Below, piece after piece: positions 24,801-36,400 of a DNA stretch of 64,000 nucleotides; positions within the stretch are counted from its first letter, which is position 1, and each line of letters opens with the position of its first letter. Both the position numbers and the translations under genes were made by a program. The DNA lies in assembly GCA_907165065.1 (NCBI GenBank), contig OU015525.1:51593537-51657536 (forward strand). The letters are read 5' to 3'. The stretch comes from Caprimulgus europaeus (Eukaryota > Chordata > Aves > Caprimulgiformes > Caprimulgidae). The notes below the pieces were generated by a model, which was not told where the DNA came from, ran no database searches, and saw only the letters and a list, made by a program, of their open reading frames with translations.

Positions 24801-26247
24801 ATGTACCCTGTAGACCCTCTGCTGAAGTTCAACAATCACACAGCTCAACTGATGTTTTCATTAGAACTGGGGAAAGTTTTTTGATGGCTCAATGTACCAT
24901 GACTACCTATTGGAAGGCTGAAGCCTGAGAAGTTTCCTTTCTGAAGTAAGAGTCAAATAATTCTTATCTGAAGTTGTTCACAGTTAAACATTATTAATGA
25001 TTAGTGACACAGTCCTGCAGAGTATGGATGAGAGTTTAGACATGGAGATTTAAATTAGTTTAGGCATTGAACACTGGGTTATTTTACTTTCTCTATGGAT
25101 AGTCATAGAGATGTTTGATAGTTTTAATATATTTCTCCAATATGGTCAAGATCTTGGTGAAGTCAGCATCCACAATCCATTATAGTCTATCTGTGCAGTG
25201 ACACATAATCCAGCTGTGCATCACAGAACAAAGGTGAAACCAGTTCCTGCCCAAAGACCTGGCAATATAATTAAGATAGATTACAGAATGTATTCTTGAC
25301 ATCATAAATATTCTTACTGGTTTCATCCCCAATCGTGTAAATTTCATTCATGCTCCCAACTATGAAAATACAATCTGTGTGTCATTATTAGCCGGATAGT
25401 AAACTGGATATAAGAAACAGGAACATCCCCACTGGATCTTACAATGCAGAAAAGCCAACATAGAAAAAAGGTGAGGGTGGTGGTACCAGAGGGAATGCTA
25501 CAGAGTAATTTTGTCATGCTAAAGAGATACAGATAAACTTGAAGAAGATTGGTATTTACAGTTGCAGCTATAAGTAACTATTTGCAGAATGAACAAACTA
25601 AGTTTTCTTGTGAAGCCTTTCTTACTAAGTGAATTTTCCTCAGTCCCTCATAACATTGACATTTTCAGCAGCAAAGCCACTCTTAAGGGTCATTACACTA
25701 GCTTCTGGCCATATGACAAACCTCTCTGTCACAATGAAAAGAAATAAACTTGGATCACCAAGTGTCAGGTGTTGACGTACAATATGTCTTTGGGAAAACC
25801 AATGTTCCAAGTAAAAATTAACTGCTGTAACCTGTCTTCTGTTGGAGTACTTTATAGTTCCGCCACCACTGTAGCTTTTTTTGTGCTAATCAACACAGCT
25901 ATCCAAAGGGCTAAGCCACAGTTCCTGCAAGAGGGTTTTTAACACTGTTGAATTGGGTTTAGTAATGTGCAGGAAACTAAAATGATGTATTGCAACAAAT
26001 TTTCTATTTTTTTTAATCTTTTTTTAAAATGGAATAACTCACCAAGTGAAACTGTCCTTTGAACTTCTGCAAGCTTTTTTGTTCTAGCAAAGTGGGAGTA
26101 TGCTCTTCAGCTGAACAGAATACTATGTGACTCAACTCTGCTTGCTCAAATTGTCATATAAAAAATTATGAGTTCTGTTTGTATTATCACAAACACTTAC
26201 AGGGATGTTTACCACTTCATATTTGCTTTTTCAAAAAGAAATCCCTA
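21829..26247. other. AT-rich noncoding DNA, nothing recognised
   Basis: More than 4 kb with no recognised repeat, RNA gene or coding exon; the longest open frame is about 60 codons. A short tandem duplication of ATTTCCCTAATA lies near 22182-22207. This is the emptiest part of the window and could contain diverged repeats too old to see by eye. Confidence 0.55.
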
Positions 26248-26264
26248 ATATATATATATATATC

Positions 26265-26303
<39 letters not shown>
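26248..26303. repeat. Compound (AT)n-(GT)n microsatellite
   Basis: An AT run at 26248-26263 is followed by CTGC and then an uninterrupted GT run at 26268-26303, 18 units. Alternating purine-pyrimidine DNA of this type can adopt Z-DNA, and dinucleotide loci of this length are usually polymorphic. Confidence 0.97.
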
Positions 26304-26308
<5 letters not shown>

Positions 26309-28144
26309 ATCAGTTGTGCTCACCAAATGACTCACCAAAAACTACAGTTAAAACAAAATGAACAGAAAATATTTAAATTCTATATTTTTACATATTTCCA
26401 TTTTCTAGCAAGATGTTTTGGAAACATTTTGTGCAAATAAGATGGAAATGAGTAATAAAAGTCTTGTTCTTGTGAAGAAATATCTCCTATGACACATGCA
26501 TCTTCCCAATTGTGAAAACATTTGCTTACTGAGAAGAGTTCACATTTGCCAACTTCTGTAAAACTATAGATTACCCACAGCAAGCCAAACCCCAGCCTCT
26601 CATTCATCGGGCTATGCTTTTAATTTACAGCACTGAAAATCTAAATTCCTTTAAAGAAATTTACTCTGATGACAGGTTTACCTTGCTTTATTGTAAAAAA
26701 CATTTTTAAACTTTTCTTTTAATCCTACTTCCAAAGCATTGACAAGATTCTGTTGCCCTCAGAGAGGAAGGAGTATAAAATTATAATAAATTGTAGGCAT
26801 TCCACATAAAGATACAAAGTGCACTTATCCCAAAAGGTTGTGTGAAACAAACATATTTAGAATGACTTACCTCCAAGATCCCATTATTGACTAATTTACT
26901 TTACCACTATCCTGGATAAAATGAAATGCCACACTACTGATTTGTCTGTCTCTTTTTTTTAAGGAAGGCAAGCTGGCCATTTTAACCAGCAGCCTAAAGT
27001 GGTTTGACCAACAACCTAAGTGCAACCTGAAATGGTTTTCCTACCTAGACACAGTAAAATATTTGGATTGAGCTGCTGGCATGTGATGCTTCTCCTCTAC
27101 CCTCACAGTTACATAATGTGGACAACAGATTATTGATTTTTACTGAATAGTACAATATACATTATTGGAGAGAAAATTACTAGGGCTCCAATTCTGGGGA
27201 TAGAGACCTCTTCTGATGCTCCTTTCAGGCCCAAAAAGTTAAAGTAAAGCATAAATTGTAGGAAATACCAATATATAACTGTGTATATAAAGCTGCTGGT
27301 TGAGGAACATAGGATTATTTTAGCTTGCTTATATGTATTTCAGCTTTTGGAGAAACAACTAGGAGGATTTACTAGGTGAAAAGACCTGTTCTCAGATACA
27401 ATATTTTATACTCATTCCCATATAGTCTCTCCTGGCTTGAGATGTACAATTTGCAGATGTAAGGTTTTGAAAAATTAAAGAAATTTCAATAATTTGATTT
27501 CTTTCTCAATTAAAACTGGGATTTTAAATAAAGTAATAAAACTTAAATACGAACTTAGAAAGTGCTATGCCTCCAATGCAAAAGAAAATAAAGGCAAGAC
27601 TGTAATCTTACAATATTTAGAACTAATATTTTTTATTAAACTTGCTAATGGACTTGAGAAAAATTTCGAATGTTTTTAGACCCACAAAGTATTGGTGAGG
27701 TCTGAAATAGAAGCTGCAGCCATCACAGCTAAAAACTCTCTGAAAACAGCATATCATATTTACATCTATATAACTTAGACGATCTCAAAAAGGACTTTTG
27801 AAACCTGTGGAGTTGTCACTGCCAACCAAAGTATGAAAAGACCAGTGCAATGATAATCAGTAAACAGCATAAATAGGCTTGTTACATCCTTATGTGGGTT
27901 TTGCTTTAATTAGATATGAGGTCTTGGAAGAGAACCAGAGAGCTGTGTTCTTTTTCACAAAGTGCTCTAATCTGGCGTTGTGTCTGAAAATCACTTTCAT
28001 TATGTGGGAGGAGCTAATATTTATCCTAGATAACACGAGGGCATTCTGAAGGATGTCTCAGAGTGATTGAATAACAGGCCTAAATAAAAGAGTTAGTTTG
28101 AAGCAGAAGCTAGGACCCAGTGTCCATCTTAAGTAAAATAACTA
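26304..28144. other. Noncoding DNA, nothing recognised
   Basis: No gene or repeat family was recognised. The interval 27880-28080 has more even base composition than its flanks and could be a conserved noncoding element, but nothing in the sequence alone proves that. Confidence 0.5.
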
Positions 28145-28203
28145 TGAATCATTGAATCATAGAATTGTTTTGGTTGGAAAAGACCTTTAAGATCTTCCAG
28201 TCT
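28145..28203 (-). mobile_element. CR1 LINE 3'-terminal stub, minus strand
   Basis: On the plus strand it reads GAATCATTGAATCATAGAAT and then TTGGTTGGAAAAGACCTTTAAGATC, which is the reverse complement of a CR1 3' end. The TTGGAAAAGACC version differs from the other CR1 tails in this window and matches another CR1 subfamily as I remember it. One octamer carries a substitution, so the copy is old. Only about 60 bp remain. Confidence 0.85.
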
Positions 28204-30563
28204 CTTGTAGTCAGGTATGCATGTATTTTGACAATGGCTTAATAATTAGCACCGAATGTGAACTGTAATTTAAAAGGAAGTTGATAAGTGAACATACAAA
28301 ATATAGTTATTTTTAGAAAATAACTTTAGTTCGTTTTGTCTCTGTGTTAGGTGGAAAACTTTAAGTTTAGGTCATCTTGCCTGTGTTAAGTGGGGAACTT
28401 TTACAATAACTAACAAGCTATTCCACACTATCAGCAAACGCCTGGTGTACGAGCAGTCTGGAGCACGATAAGAAGGAACTGGTATGCAACACCTGCAGTC
28501 TGAAGCAAGAAAGCTGGTTTTATTTTGTCTAGTGGTTAAGAATTCAAGGGGCTACTGAGCACGCACAAGGAGAAAAGGCAAAAAGTTTATAGTACTAAAG
28601 GGTGCTAACAAGCACCACCAGGAAGCAGTGCGCAAACGTGAATGGGAGTGAACTTAGGTTAAAAATTTCTTGGAACTAATTAACCTAATCCAACTTATTC
28701 TTGAAATTTTAATGAATATGTATGTACATTTGCTTTAAATAATGCTTTTGTAAGAAGTCTGCGTGCAGGGCTTTTTTTTTTTGGAGCGATCCACCCTATA
28801 GCCTGCCAGTGAATAAAACATACCTGCTTTATAACCCTCTATGAGTTGGTAAGGTTTGATTCCACAGATCAGTTAATGGTTCAGATTAGTTGTAATGGGC
28901 CAAATATCTCCATCCTGATTGTAAGTGGCATCTTAGTCTCTCCTCAGGTTCCCCGTGATCCTGATGCTGCTCTGCATTTGTGACTGCCAAAGAGGACAGA
29001 CTGCAGCAGTACCATGACTACACCACAGTCCATTCATTACACAGGGCATCATAGCATGAGAGAGACAGTCATGGCCAAGTTCTCTGTTTTAGGGGAAAAC
29101 TGTCTCCAATGGGCTCTAAAGCCAATTTCAATATGGAAGTTGCTTTGGTAACAGGGTCCAAATAAGTGTTTGAGAAAGCTGGGCTGAAAGAAGGATGATA
29201 GAAAGAGTAAGGGAGATGTAGGATGATGTCAGTTGTTCTCCATTTCTGTCATTTTAAGACTGGAAATGTAGGTAAAGTAATTCATAAAATGATAAATTAT
29301 TCTTCTTACTTGATTAAAAATACTTTGATTTCTAAGAGACAAGTCAAAAGAGAATTTTCTGCCCTTGTCTGAGCTTGGCTGAGTTTTGATGACTTCAAGC
29401 TCAGAGAGAGACATGTAGAAAATACTTGGTTTATTCAAATGAAAAATGTCCAGTTCCAATGCACAGATTTCTCTGGAACTTTAATAGTTTTAAATTTTAA
29501 TGAGGGAATAATTTTTATCACTTTGAGGACCACTCCCCAGGCATTTCCAATGCTATAAGCATTTAAAGACAGTCTTCATAGGGAAATTGGCCAGAACTCT
29601 AGCGGGAAAAGTATATCACATAGCCATGGTGATGTAAATCCCTATGCAGGCACTTTCTGCACAAATACAAGTGCTTTTTTCAATATAGTTTGTCACTTTT
29701 CAAAGTTTTACTGAAATTCTACTGGCCTTGCTGTTGAAATACAGTAATACCTTTGGAGTGGTGCTGCCAATTTCTCCTTAAAAATAAGACCAGAATACTT
29801 ACACTTGTTTAGTGACGCAGTCAAATTTGGGAACCCTGATTCTGGTATCAGTTACCCTAACCTACAAGTATATCGCACAGAAGTCAGTGCGATATACTAA
29901 TGTGTCTAATCTAGTTACAGGATCTCAACAACTCTCTTGTTACTTCTTTTTTTATACAAGTCATTTTTGGTATGTATGTCTAAATATAGATTCTTAGAAA
30001 ATCAAACTGTGTTGAACAGAATTAGCTTCTTTATGGGCACAAATAACTCAGTAACAGAATAATACATAATTTGATCAGATGGATTCCTTAAAACCTTTCA
30101 TTAGGCAATGAAGCAGGAGGAAAGATACAAAATTATACATTCACCCAGGCAATCCTAAAAAAATATAAGATTTTTTTTTTTAAAAAGATTATTTTGTGAA
30201 GCTACAATGGATGTTGGTAAAAGCAAATAATGAATGCTTGGATTAAGTCAAAAGAAAACAATTGAGATCAGAGTTTGACAATGTATGAAAGAGGAAATAA
30301 AGGTGCATAAGATGAACATCATCAGAAGAATAATTGATCTAGTTAACAAAGTAAAAGGAGAAGTAGTAGTTCTGCACTGAAGGAGATTGTGACCTGCCTC
30401 CTCCTGCTGGAAGACTTTAAAAGAGGGTAGAGTAGGATCTTTGCTATAAATAGAAATGGAATATGTGAAAAGTCTTTACACAACAAGAAAAATAAATGAA
30501 AAAATTAAAACAGAAAACTGGAGACATTTGAAAAATAAACCAGCTGCAGAAAAGGAAAGCAAA
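28204..30563. other. Noncoding DNA, nothing recognised
   Basis: No gene or repeat was recognised. T- and A-runs occur at about 28771-28781 and 30172-30181. Short open frames have no family motif. Confidence 0.5.
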
Positions 30564-30588
30564 CAAACAAACAAAAAAAGGCAAATTT
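30564..30588. repeat. Short (AAAC)n simple repeat
   Basis: About four CAAA units followed by an A-run, inside an A-rich region. It is low-complexity sequence of no evident function. Confidence 0.8.
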
Positions 30589-30919
30589 TGAGATCTATTG
30601 AGAAAGTGAGGTGGAAAGTAAAGGATTAAAAATGTGACAGAAGAAGCAATCAAAGAAAGGATTCATGTGAGTAATGCTCAGGACAAAAAGGCTAACTAAC
30701 TCCAGAAAACTGATGAAGCTACACTTGCTTCTTCATTAAATTTGATAGAATTGTGATATTACTTCCTAGAACTGAAGAGACAAAAGGAAAAACAAGTTGT
30801 CCTCACTGACAGATTCTGATTGTCCTGTAGAGTTTAGCTACCATGTAAATCAGCTGAAACTTCAGCAGTCACAGTAACATCCTTTGAGTCTGCTGGTTAT
30901 TTGTGCTGTTTATGGCAAG

Positions 30920-31147
30920 TGTGCTCCATTGGGTGCAATTATGATTGTTTATTGAATAATTGCTGTCCTTGTCAAATGTTTACTTGAATATTTGCTTGCA
31001 CTGTATAATATTTTTACTGAGTAATTGTCTGCTGTGGATAAAATCTTCACTCAGTAATTGCCTACTCTGAATAATGTTTTCACTGAATCATTTCCCATTC
31101 AATGTAATGTTTTACTGGATGATTTTCTCTTCTGAGTCATGTTGTTG
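30920..31147. repeat. Decayed 33-bp tandem repeat, about six or seven units
   Basis: Six consecutive units of 32-34 bp can be aligned: 30952-30983, 30984-31017, 31018-31050, 31051-31083, 31084-31115 and 31116-31147. A weaker unit may precede them at 30920-30951. Most start with TGAATAATTG-like sequence (TTGAATAATT, TTGAATATTT, TGAGTAATTG, TCAGTAATTG, TGAATCATTT) and end with AATGTTTTCAC-like sequence. The periodic spacing is regular although the units differ at many bases. This is an old minisatellite. It is not a CRISPR array, because repeats and 'spacers' have the same length and all parts diverge together. Confidence 0.75.
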
Positions 31148-31289
31148 TAAGTTAGTTGCTGAATTTAATATAAAGTTACTGTTAGACCAAATCTGAGTTT
31201 GTCTAAGTACAGTACATTTCGATAATTTCTCCTCAAAGCCAATGGTGGTGGTGGTTTTCTTTTAGGTAAGGTAGGAAGGGGAAGCAGTT

Positions 31290-31560
31290 GGAATCCAGTA
31301 TTAAAGAGGTTGGAGAGTGAGTTAATATACTAATAGAAGTAGAATGCTTTCAAAGCAGAGGATGCTAAAGAGTGAAAAAAAAGAGCAAAAGTGAGCACAA
31401 AGAGTAAGAACTATAGGGGAGATAACTGAAATCTGAGAAAGGAATACTAGAAGGGAGAAACAGACAATCGAAAGAAGAAAAGAAGACAGATTGTAAATGA
31501 GTAGGCAAAGAATCAAACCCAGGGAACAGTAAAAAGCAGAATGAAATGAAAGGAATACAT
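31290..31560 (+). other. Purine-rich tract
   Basis: About 270 bp where the plus strand is mostly A and G, including GAAAGAAGAAAAGAAGACAG-type stretches. The minus-strand open frames here encode serine/phenylalanine/leucine-rich low-complexity peptides, which is a composition effect and not evidence for a gene. Confidence 0.55.
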
Positions 31561-32883
31561 ACCAAAGATGCAGACATAATGGTCAGCCTGACGTCCTCTC
31601 ACCTTGTCTCTGCATTACCGTAACCTTTTAAAATTAATGGCTAATATTTTACAGTGGAGAGAAGAAAAAAGTTGTTAAATACATTTCAAGGTACAAATAC
31701 TAGTCATTCCTTTCCTTTTTTCCCTATTCACTCTTTGTCTCCACTTTAAAGAGACTGGACTGGAAAGTGGCTGGGCTGTTGTAGGAATAACTAGCTGGAC
31801 AAGAAAATTTTGTCTTGGCTTGGAATCACGATGAACTCTGCCTTTCCTCTGACCATGTTGGTGGCCAGGCTGGATCCAGACAAGAGCAGAAGTTAGCATC
31901 TGAAGATCCCACCATCTAGGCTGATGTGAGCACGTGAGAAACTTCTGTAAATTCTGCTAATTTGTTACACTTTATGCATTTGAGCATTAATTCTAGTCTT
32001 GCCCTGTAATTTTTCAGTAGATCACAATAAACTGGTTCTACTTCCATAAAATGTTATGTTACATTATTATTACCTGTTCTTTTTACAGAGTGGAAGAATA
32101 TTCCATTTTAATATGTAAATATGCATTATTACAATCCTTATTCGTTGGGATCTATTCCTGCTATAGGTCGATTGTTCTTACATGACGTTCGAGATCAAAG
32201 ATGAATTTGTTTATTTCTTATTCTGAACTTCTCTCTTGCATATGCTTCTGTAAATGAAATCTACTTGTTCCCTTGTTTCCTGTCAGGGATGATATTGCTT
32301 CATTTAGTTTTCTGATGTCTCAGAGCTGTACTGCAAAATGACATGAAGAAATAACTAGTATCAGAATGTCATTTTGAAAAACAGTCTAATAATTATTTTC
32401 TTCTTTAGTTTCCATGTCTACACACCTTTATTATGGATGTTCTTTAAACACTTCTGCACAAGAGAGTAGTTGCATTGTATTGAAGAATTTAGAGATGATG
32501 GTTATATAAAACAATGAGGATTTGAGGTACCTAAGATGTACAGTTCTTCTTTCATGGTTATTGTATTGCTTTATAAATCACTTCTATATCCCAAATGAAA
32601 AGAGAACATGGGCAATGTATCTGATAACAAAAGAGTTGCATTGATATTAGAACTCCTGTCTATTTCTACTTTATTCACATTTTATAACTTATATTCAAGG
32701 TGCTCATTATTTTTGAATGATATTAGTAAGTTCTGAAAACAGGCCTAAGAAGACAATTTCTGTGAGCTTTGAAACTAAGATTTAAGAATATGCTGTAAGT
32801 GTTGCAATATTTCCCACTTAATTGTATGAGAACACCTGGTTCTGGATTAAATAAAAGTATTACAACAAGATTCTACACATTGG
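31561..32883. other. AT-rich noncoding DNA, nothing recognised
   Basis: No repeat family or gene was recognised between the purine-rich tract and the LTR. Confidence 0.55.
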
Positions 32884-33465
32884 TGTTGTGGTTTTACCCC
32901 AGTCAGCAACTAAACACCACACAGCTCATTCCCCAAACAGTGGCATGTAGGAGAGAATCGGAAGAGTAAATGTGAGAAAACCCTTGGGTTGAGATAGAGA
33001 CAGTTTAATAAGTAAAACAAAAGCCATGCACGCAAGCAAAGCAAAATAAGGAACTCATGCACTACATCCCATCCCCAGGCAGCTGTTCATCCATCCCTGG
33101 GAAAGCCGGGCTCCATCACATGTAATGGCTACTTGGGAAGACAAAAGCCATCACTCTGAATGTCCCCCCATTCTTTCTTCTTCCCCCAGCTTTATATGCT
33201 GACCATGATGTCATATGGTATGGAATATCCCTTTGGTCAGTTGGGGTCAGCTGTCCCAGCTGTGTCCCCTCCCACCTTCTTGTGCACCCCGAGCCTACTC
33301 AGGAGGAGCAGAAAAGACCTTGACTCTGTGTAAGCACTGCTTAGCAGTAAAAAAAAAAAAAAACATTTCTGTGTTACCAATGTTGTTTTCAGTGCAAATC
33401 CAAAACATAGCCCCATACTAGCTACTATGAAGAAAATTAGCTCCATCCCAGCTAAAACCAACACA
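32884..33465 (-). mobile_element. Solo LTR of an avian endogenous retrovirus (ERVL-like)
   Basis: On the plus strand the element starts TGTTGTGGTTTTACCCCAG and ends AAAACCAACACA, so it has TG...CA ends. Flanking 5-mers are ATTGG (32879-32883) and GTTGG (33466-33470), a target-site duplication with one mismatch. Promoter and polyadenylation signals are readable on the minus strand: AGCATATAAA at 33191-33200 and ATTAAA at 33004-33009, about 190 bp apart and in the right order. These fix the minus orientation. It is related to the LTRs at 4484-5103 and 40024-40100 through the first 70 bp of U3. It is better preserved than the 4484 copy and probably younger. No internal retroviral sequence adjoins it. 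Confidence 0.92.
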
Positions 33466-36400
33466 GTTGGACTTCTGTGCCAAGAGGGACAAGAAACCTT
33501 CTGAAATATACATTATGAGTTTGATTACCATTTCAGTGTTGCTCTATAGCTCTTGAATAGACATTAGTAAATATAAGGAAAAAATGAGTACTTTTCTTCA
33601 TTTTTTCTTTGCTTCTGTCTTGAAGCCAAACAGGTTTCTATTCGGAGCTCTCAGATGACTGTTTCTGTTATGCGAACTTTTGAAGAATAGTGATAGCCAT
33701 TGAACATTACCTTTATAAAGTGACTTAATAACAAAACTGATCTTTTAAAATTTGTCACTTAATATCACTACAAAACTTTCCCTTTTTCATTAATTTGACC
33801 AGAGTCTAACAAGAATCTGATGAAGCAGAGGCTCTACATACATCAAAACCCAGTTTAACTATATTTCAAGCTCTATTGCAAGATCTGCTGCAGTGTCCAG
33901 TGATCAGCTAGCCCATAGAGCCACTCATTGTAAAAACAGAATCAGGGAAAACAGAGAAAAAGGAAAACTAAGTAAAAAGGAAAAAGTTATTGACAAAAAA
34001 TAGTTGTAGGCACTAGCCATATCAAGCAATGTGTCCATGCTTTGGGCAAACAAGACAATTATACTTAAAAAGTCCATCAACAATATAAATAAGAGAGCCT
34101 ATGTTCTTGTAGAAGAAAAATGGAAAGAGCAGAAGGTCTCTTGTACCAGTGAGCTCAACAGAGTAGTTAAAATTGATGAATAATGTTCCTCCAGCAAGGT
34201 TTGACCATGTCCTCCACAGACAAATAACATGAAAAGAACATTTTTCAGTTTTGAAAGGCAAGGATGGAAATATAAAATGCCATAATGCTCCTTCAGACCT
34301 GCTACAGGTCCCCAACTCCAGGTGAATATGACATACTGGAGTCTTTCAGTGCATGATTTTTTGGTTTTCTCCCAGAAATAAACTGTTTCGTTCAGCTCAC
34401 AAAGTAGACTCTTTGGGGAATAGTCACCACTTCAATCTTCAATTACATAAAGCAAGGAAAATTTCTAAATTTAGCCTAATTATGTATTTTTTCAGAAAAA
34501 TCAAACATCAAAGCTTATTTTTTAGGGCACAGAGGCAGTGTGTATGTAATGATATAATTATCAAGGGTGCAGGACAGAAGAGGTATTATCTCTAGTTTGG
34601 ACACAAAGACCTTACCTCTAGCTCAGGAAGTCTTTGAGACACAAGTCCCTGAAGACTAGGAAAGTAGTCTCAGGCAAAGAACAACCATATGGGTTCCCCA
34701 GCTCCTGTGTGCCCCTTTAGGCATTCGTATCAGTCAATGGTGGACAGAAGAAAGTTACTTTGGAATCTGGAATTTGTCTTTGTTTAACTATTCTAGCTAA
34801 ATAACTTTCCTACCTTCTTGTAGGACCAGAAAAGGACTAAAGTCCTTGACTGATTCCTACCATACGAATTGATTTCATGCACATTCCCAATATGATTAAT
34901 TTGGGCTTGTACAAGAAGCCTGGGTGCCCAGGATATCTCTGTATCTATACAAAACAGCTACTCATAGGCTTCTTTCTCTGCATGTCTTCTATTTAGATTA
35001 ATACCTGTTGGATACCTAGATTGCCTCCTGGAGAACAGAGAATCTTTTAAAATAACCCACAAAGCACTACTAAGTATTTTCTTTTCTTCTTTGGTATTCA
35101 AGCTTTTAATATCTGGCTAGTGATTAAGACTTTTCCAAAAGTGCTGGTACCAAAGATTCTTGAATAATTCCAGACTTTGGAGTCTACAGACTTGAGTTGG
35201 ACTCACAGTACTGCACATAGATTTTCCTTTTCTTTCTCTCTGTAGTCTTCTCTGTTTCCTTGGAGATGCAAGTGTGGTGCAATCAGCTTTTCTTCCATGT
35301 GAGTTCAGTGTGCTTTTGATTCTAGTCAGAATTTTATATGAGTGAGCAAGAAGATAGCAAACATTGGGAATGGTAGGATAGCCACATATTCCAAAATTTG
35401 CAACTTTAGTTCATTTTTTGAACCTGTTGATCCCACAAGCTAGGTTCAGTTTGAGACTTGGCATGTGTCTTGTGACACAAATGATTGTACCGATCATTAA
35501 CACACAATGTGACAATGATGCTTTTCAGAAATTTCTTGCAAAACACCTGCTTGTTGACAGGCAGTGTTAACTGAAGTGTTTGGTGTACTCATTTAAAATC
35601 ATTCTACAGTAGAGCCTCTAGAATAGGTAAAGAATTAGCAGGAGTGCCAGGAGATCACTCAATTATGGCATTGGCAGATGTGGTAACTTGTGCAGTCATA
35701 CTGCAACTCACCCGGACCACAGCTGGATTCAAATTTGCACAGTCTTATGATAAGAAGAGAAGAGCTTGATATCCTTGGCCACTATTTCTTCTCTGATATC
35801 ATCGGGAGTTACTTCTGTGTAAGTAGTAACACCGGGAGTTACTTTCACAGTTGTTTTGAAATAAGTTTTTTTCTAAAATTATCTAGTCTACAAAAGTTCC
35901 TTTCTGATAAAAATAAATGGCAGTGATTGTCAATGGGCAAGCACTGACTTTTATCATCACTGTTAAAAAAAAAATCCTGCAGAGAAGTTCCCTTCTCTTT
36001 TGCTTGGAGATTCAAGGACAGTTTCTGATCAGCCTTAGAAGTCTGCTGTGCCACTCTAATAGTACAAGGAGGCCATGGAACTGGTGAATCCAGCTGGCAC
36101 AGAATTTTTCAATCTAAGGAAATCTCTTGTTGGCTGACAGCCAGGGTACACAGAGCAGAAAGCAGTGTTGAACAGAGAATGGTAGACTCATGAAGGATTT
36201 CAATATCTTGTGACATTTCCAATTTGTAATGCAAGACAGTGAGGTTCTCTGCCAAAGGAAAGAGTGCCCTGGATCTCAGGCAATCTGTCAGGATTGCTGC
36301 AGAGTAGCTGGGCCAGGTGATTGAAACAGCATCAACATTAGATGTCTCATTTCAAGGTTGATAAATAAACTCAATAAATCATCTGAGAGCAAGTTACATC

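Noticed and set aside
30952..31147. CRISPR-like periodic repeat
   Set aside because: The units are contiguous and diverge along their whole length, with no constant repeat separated by unique spacers; the host is a vertebrate.
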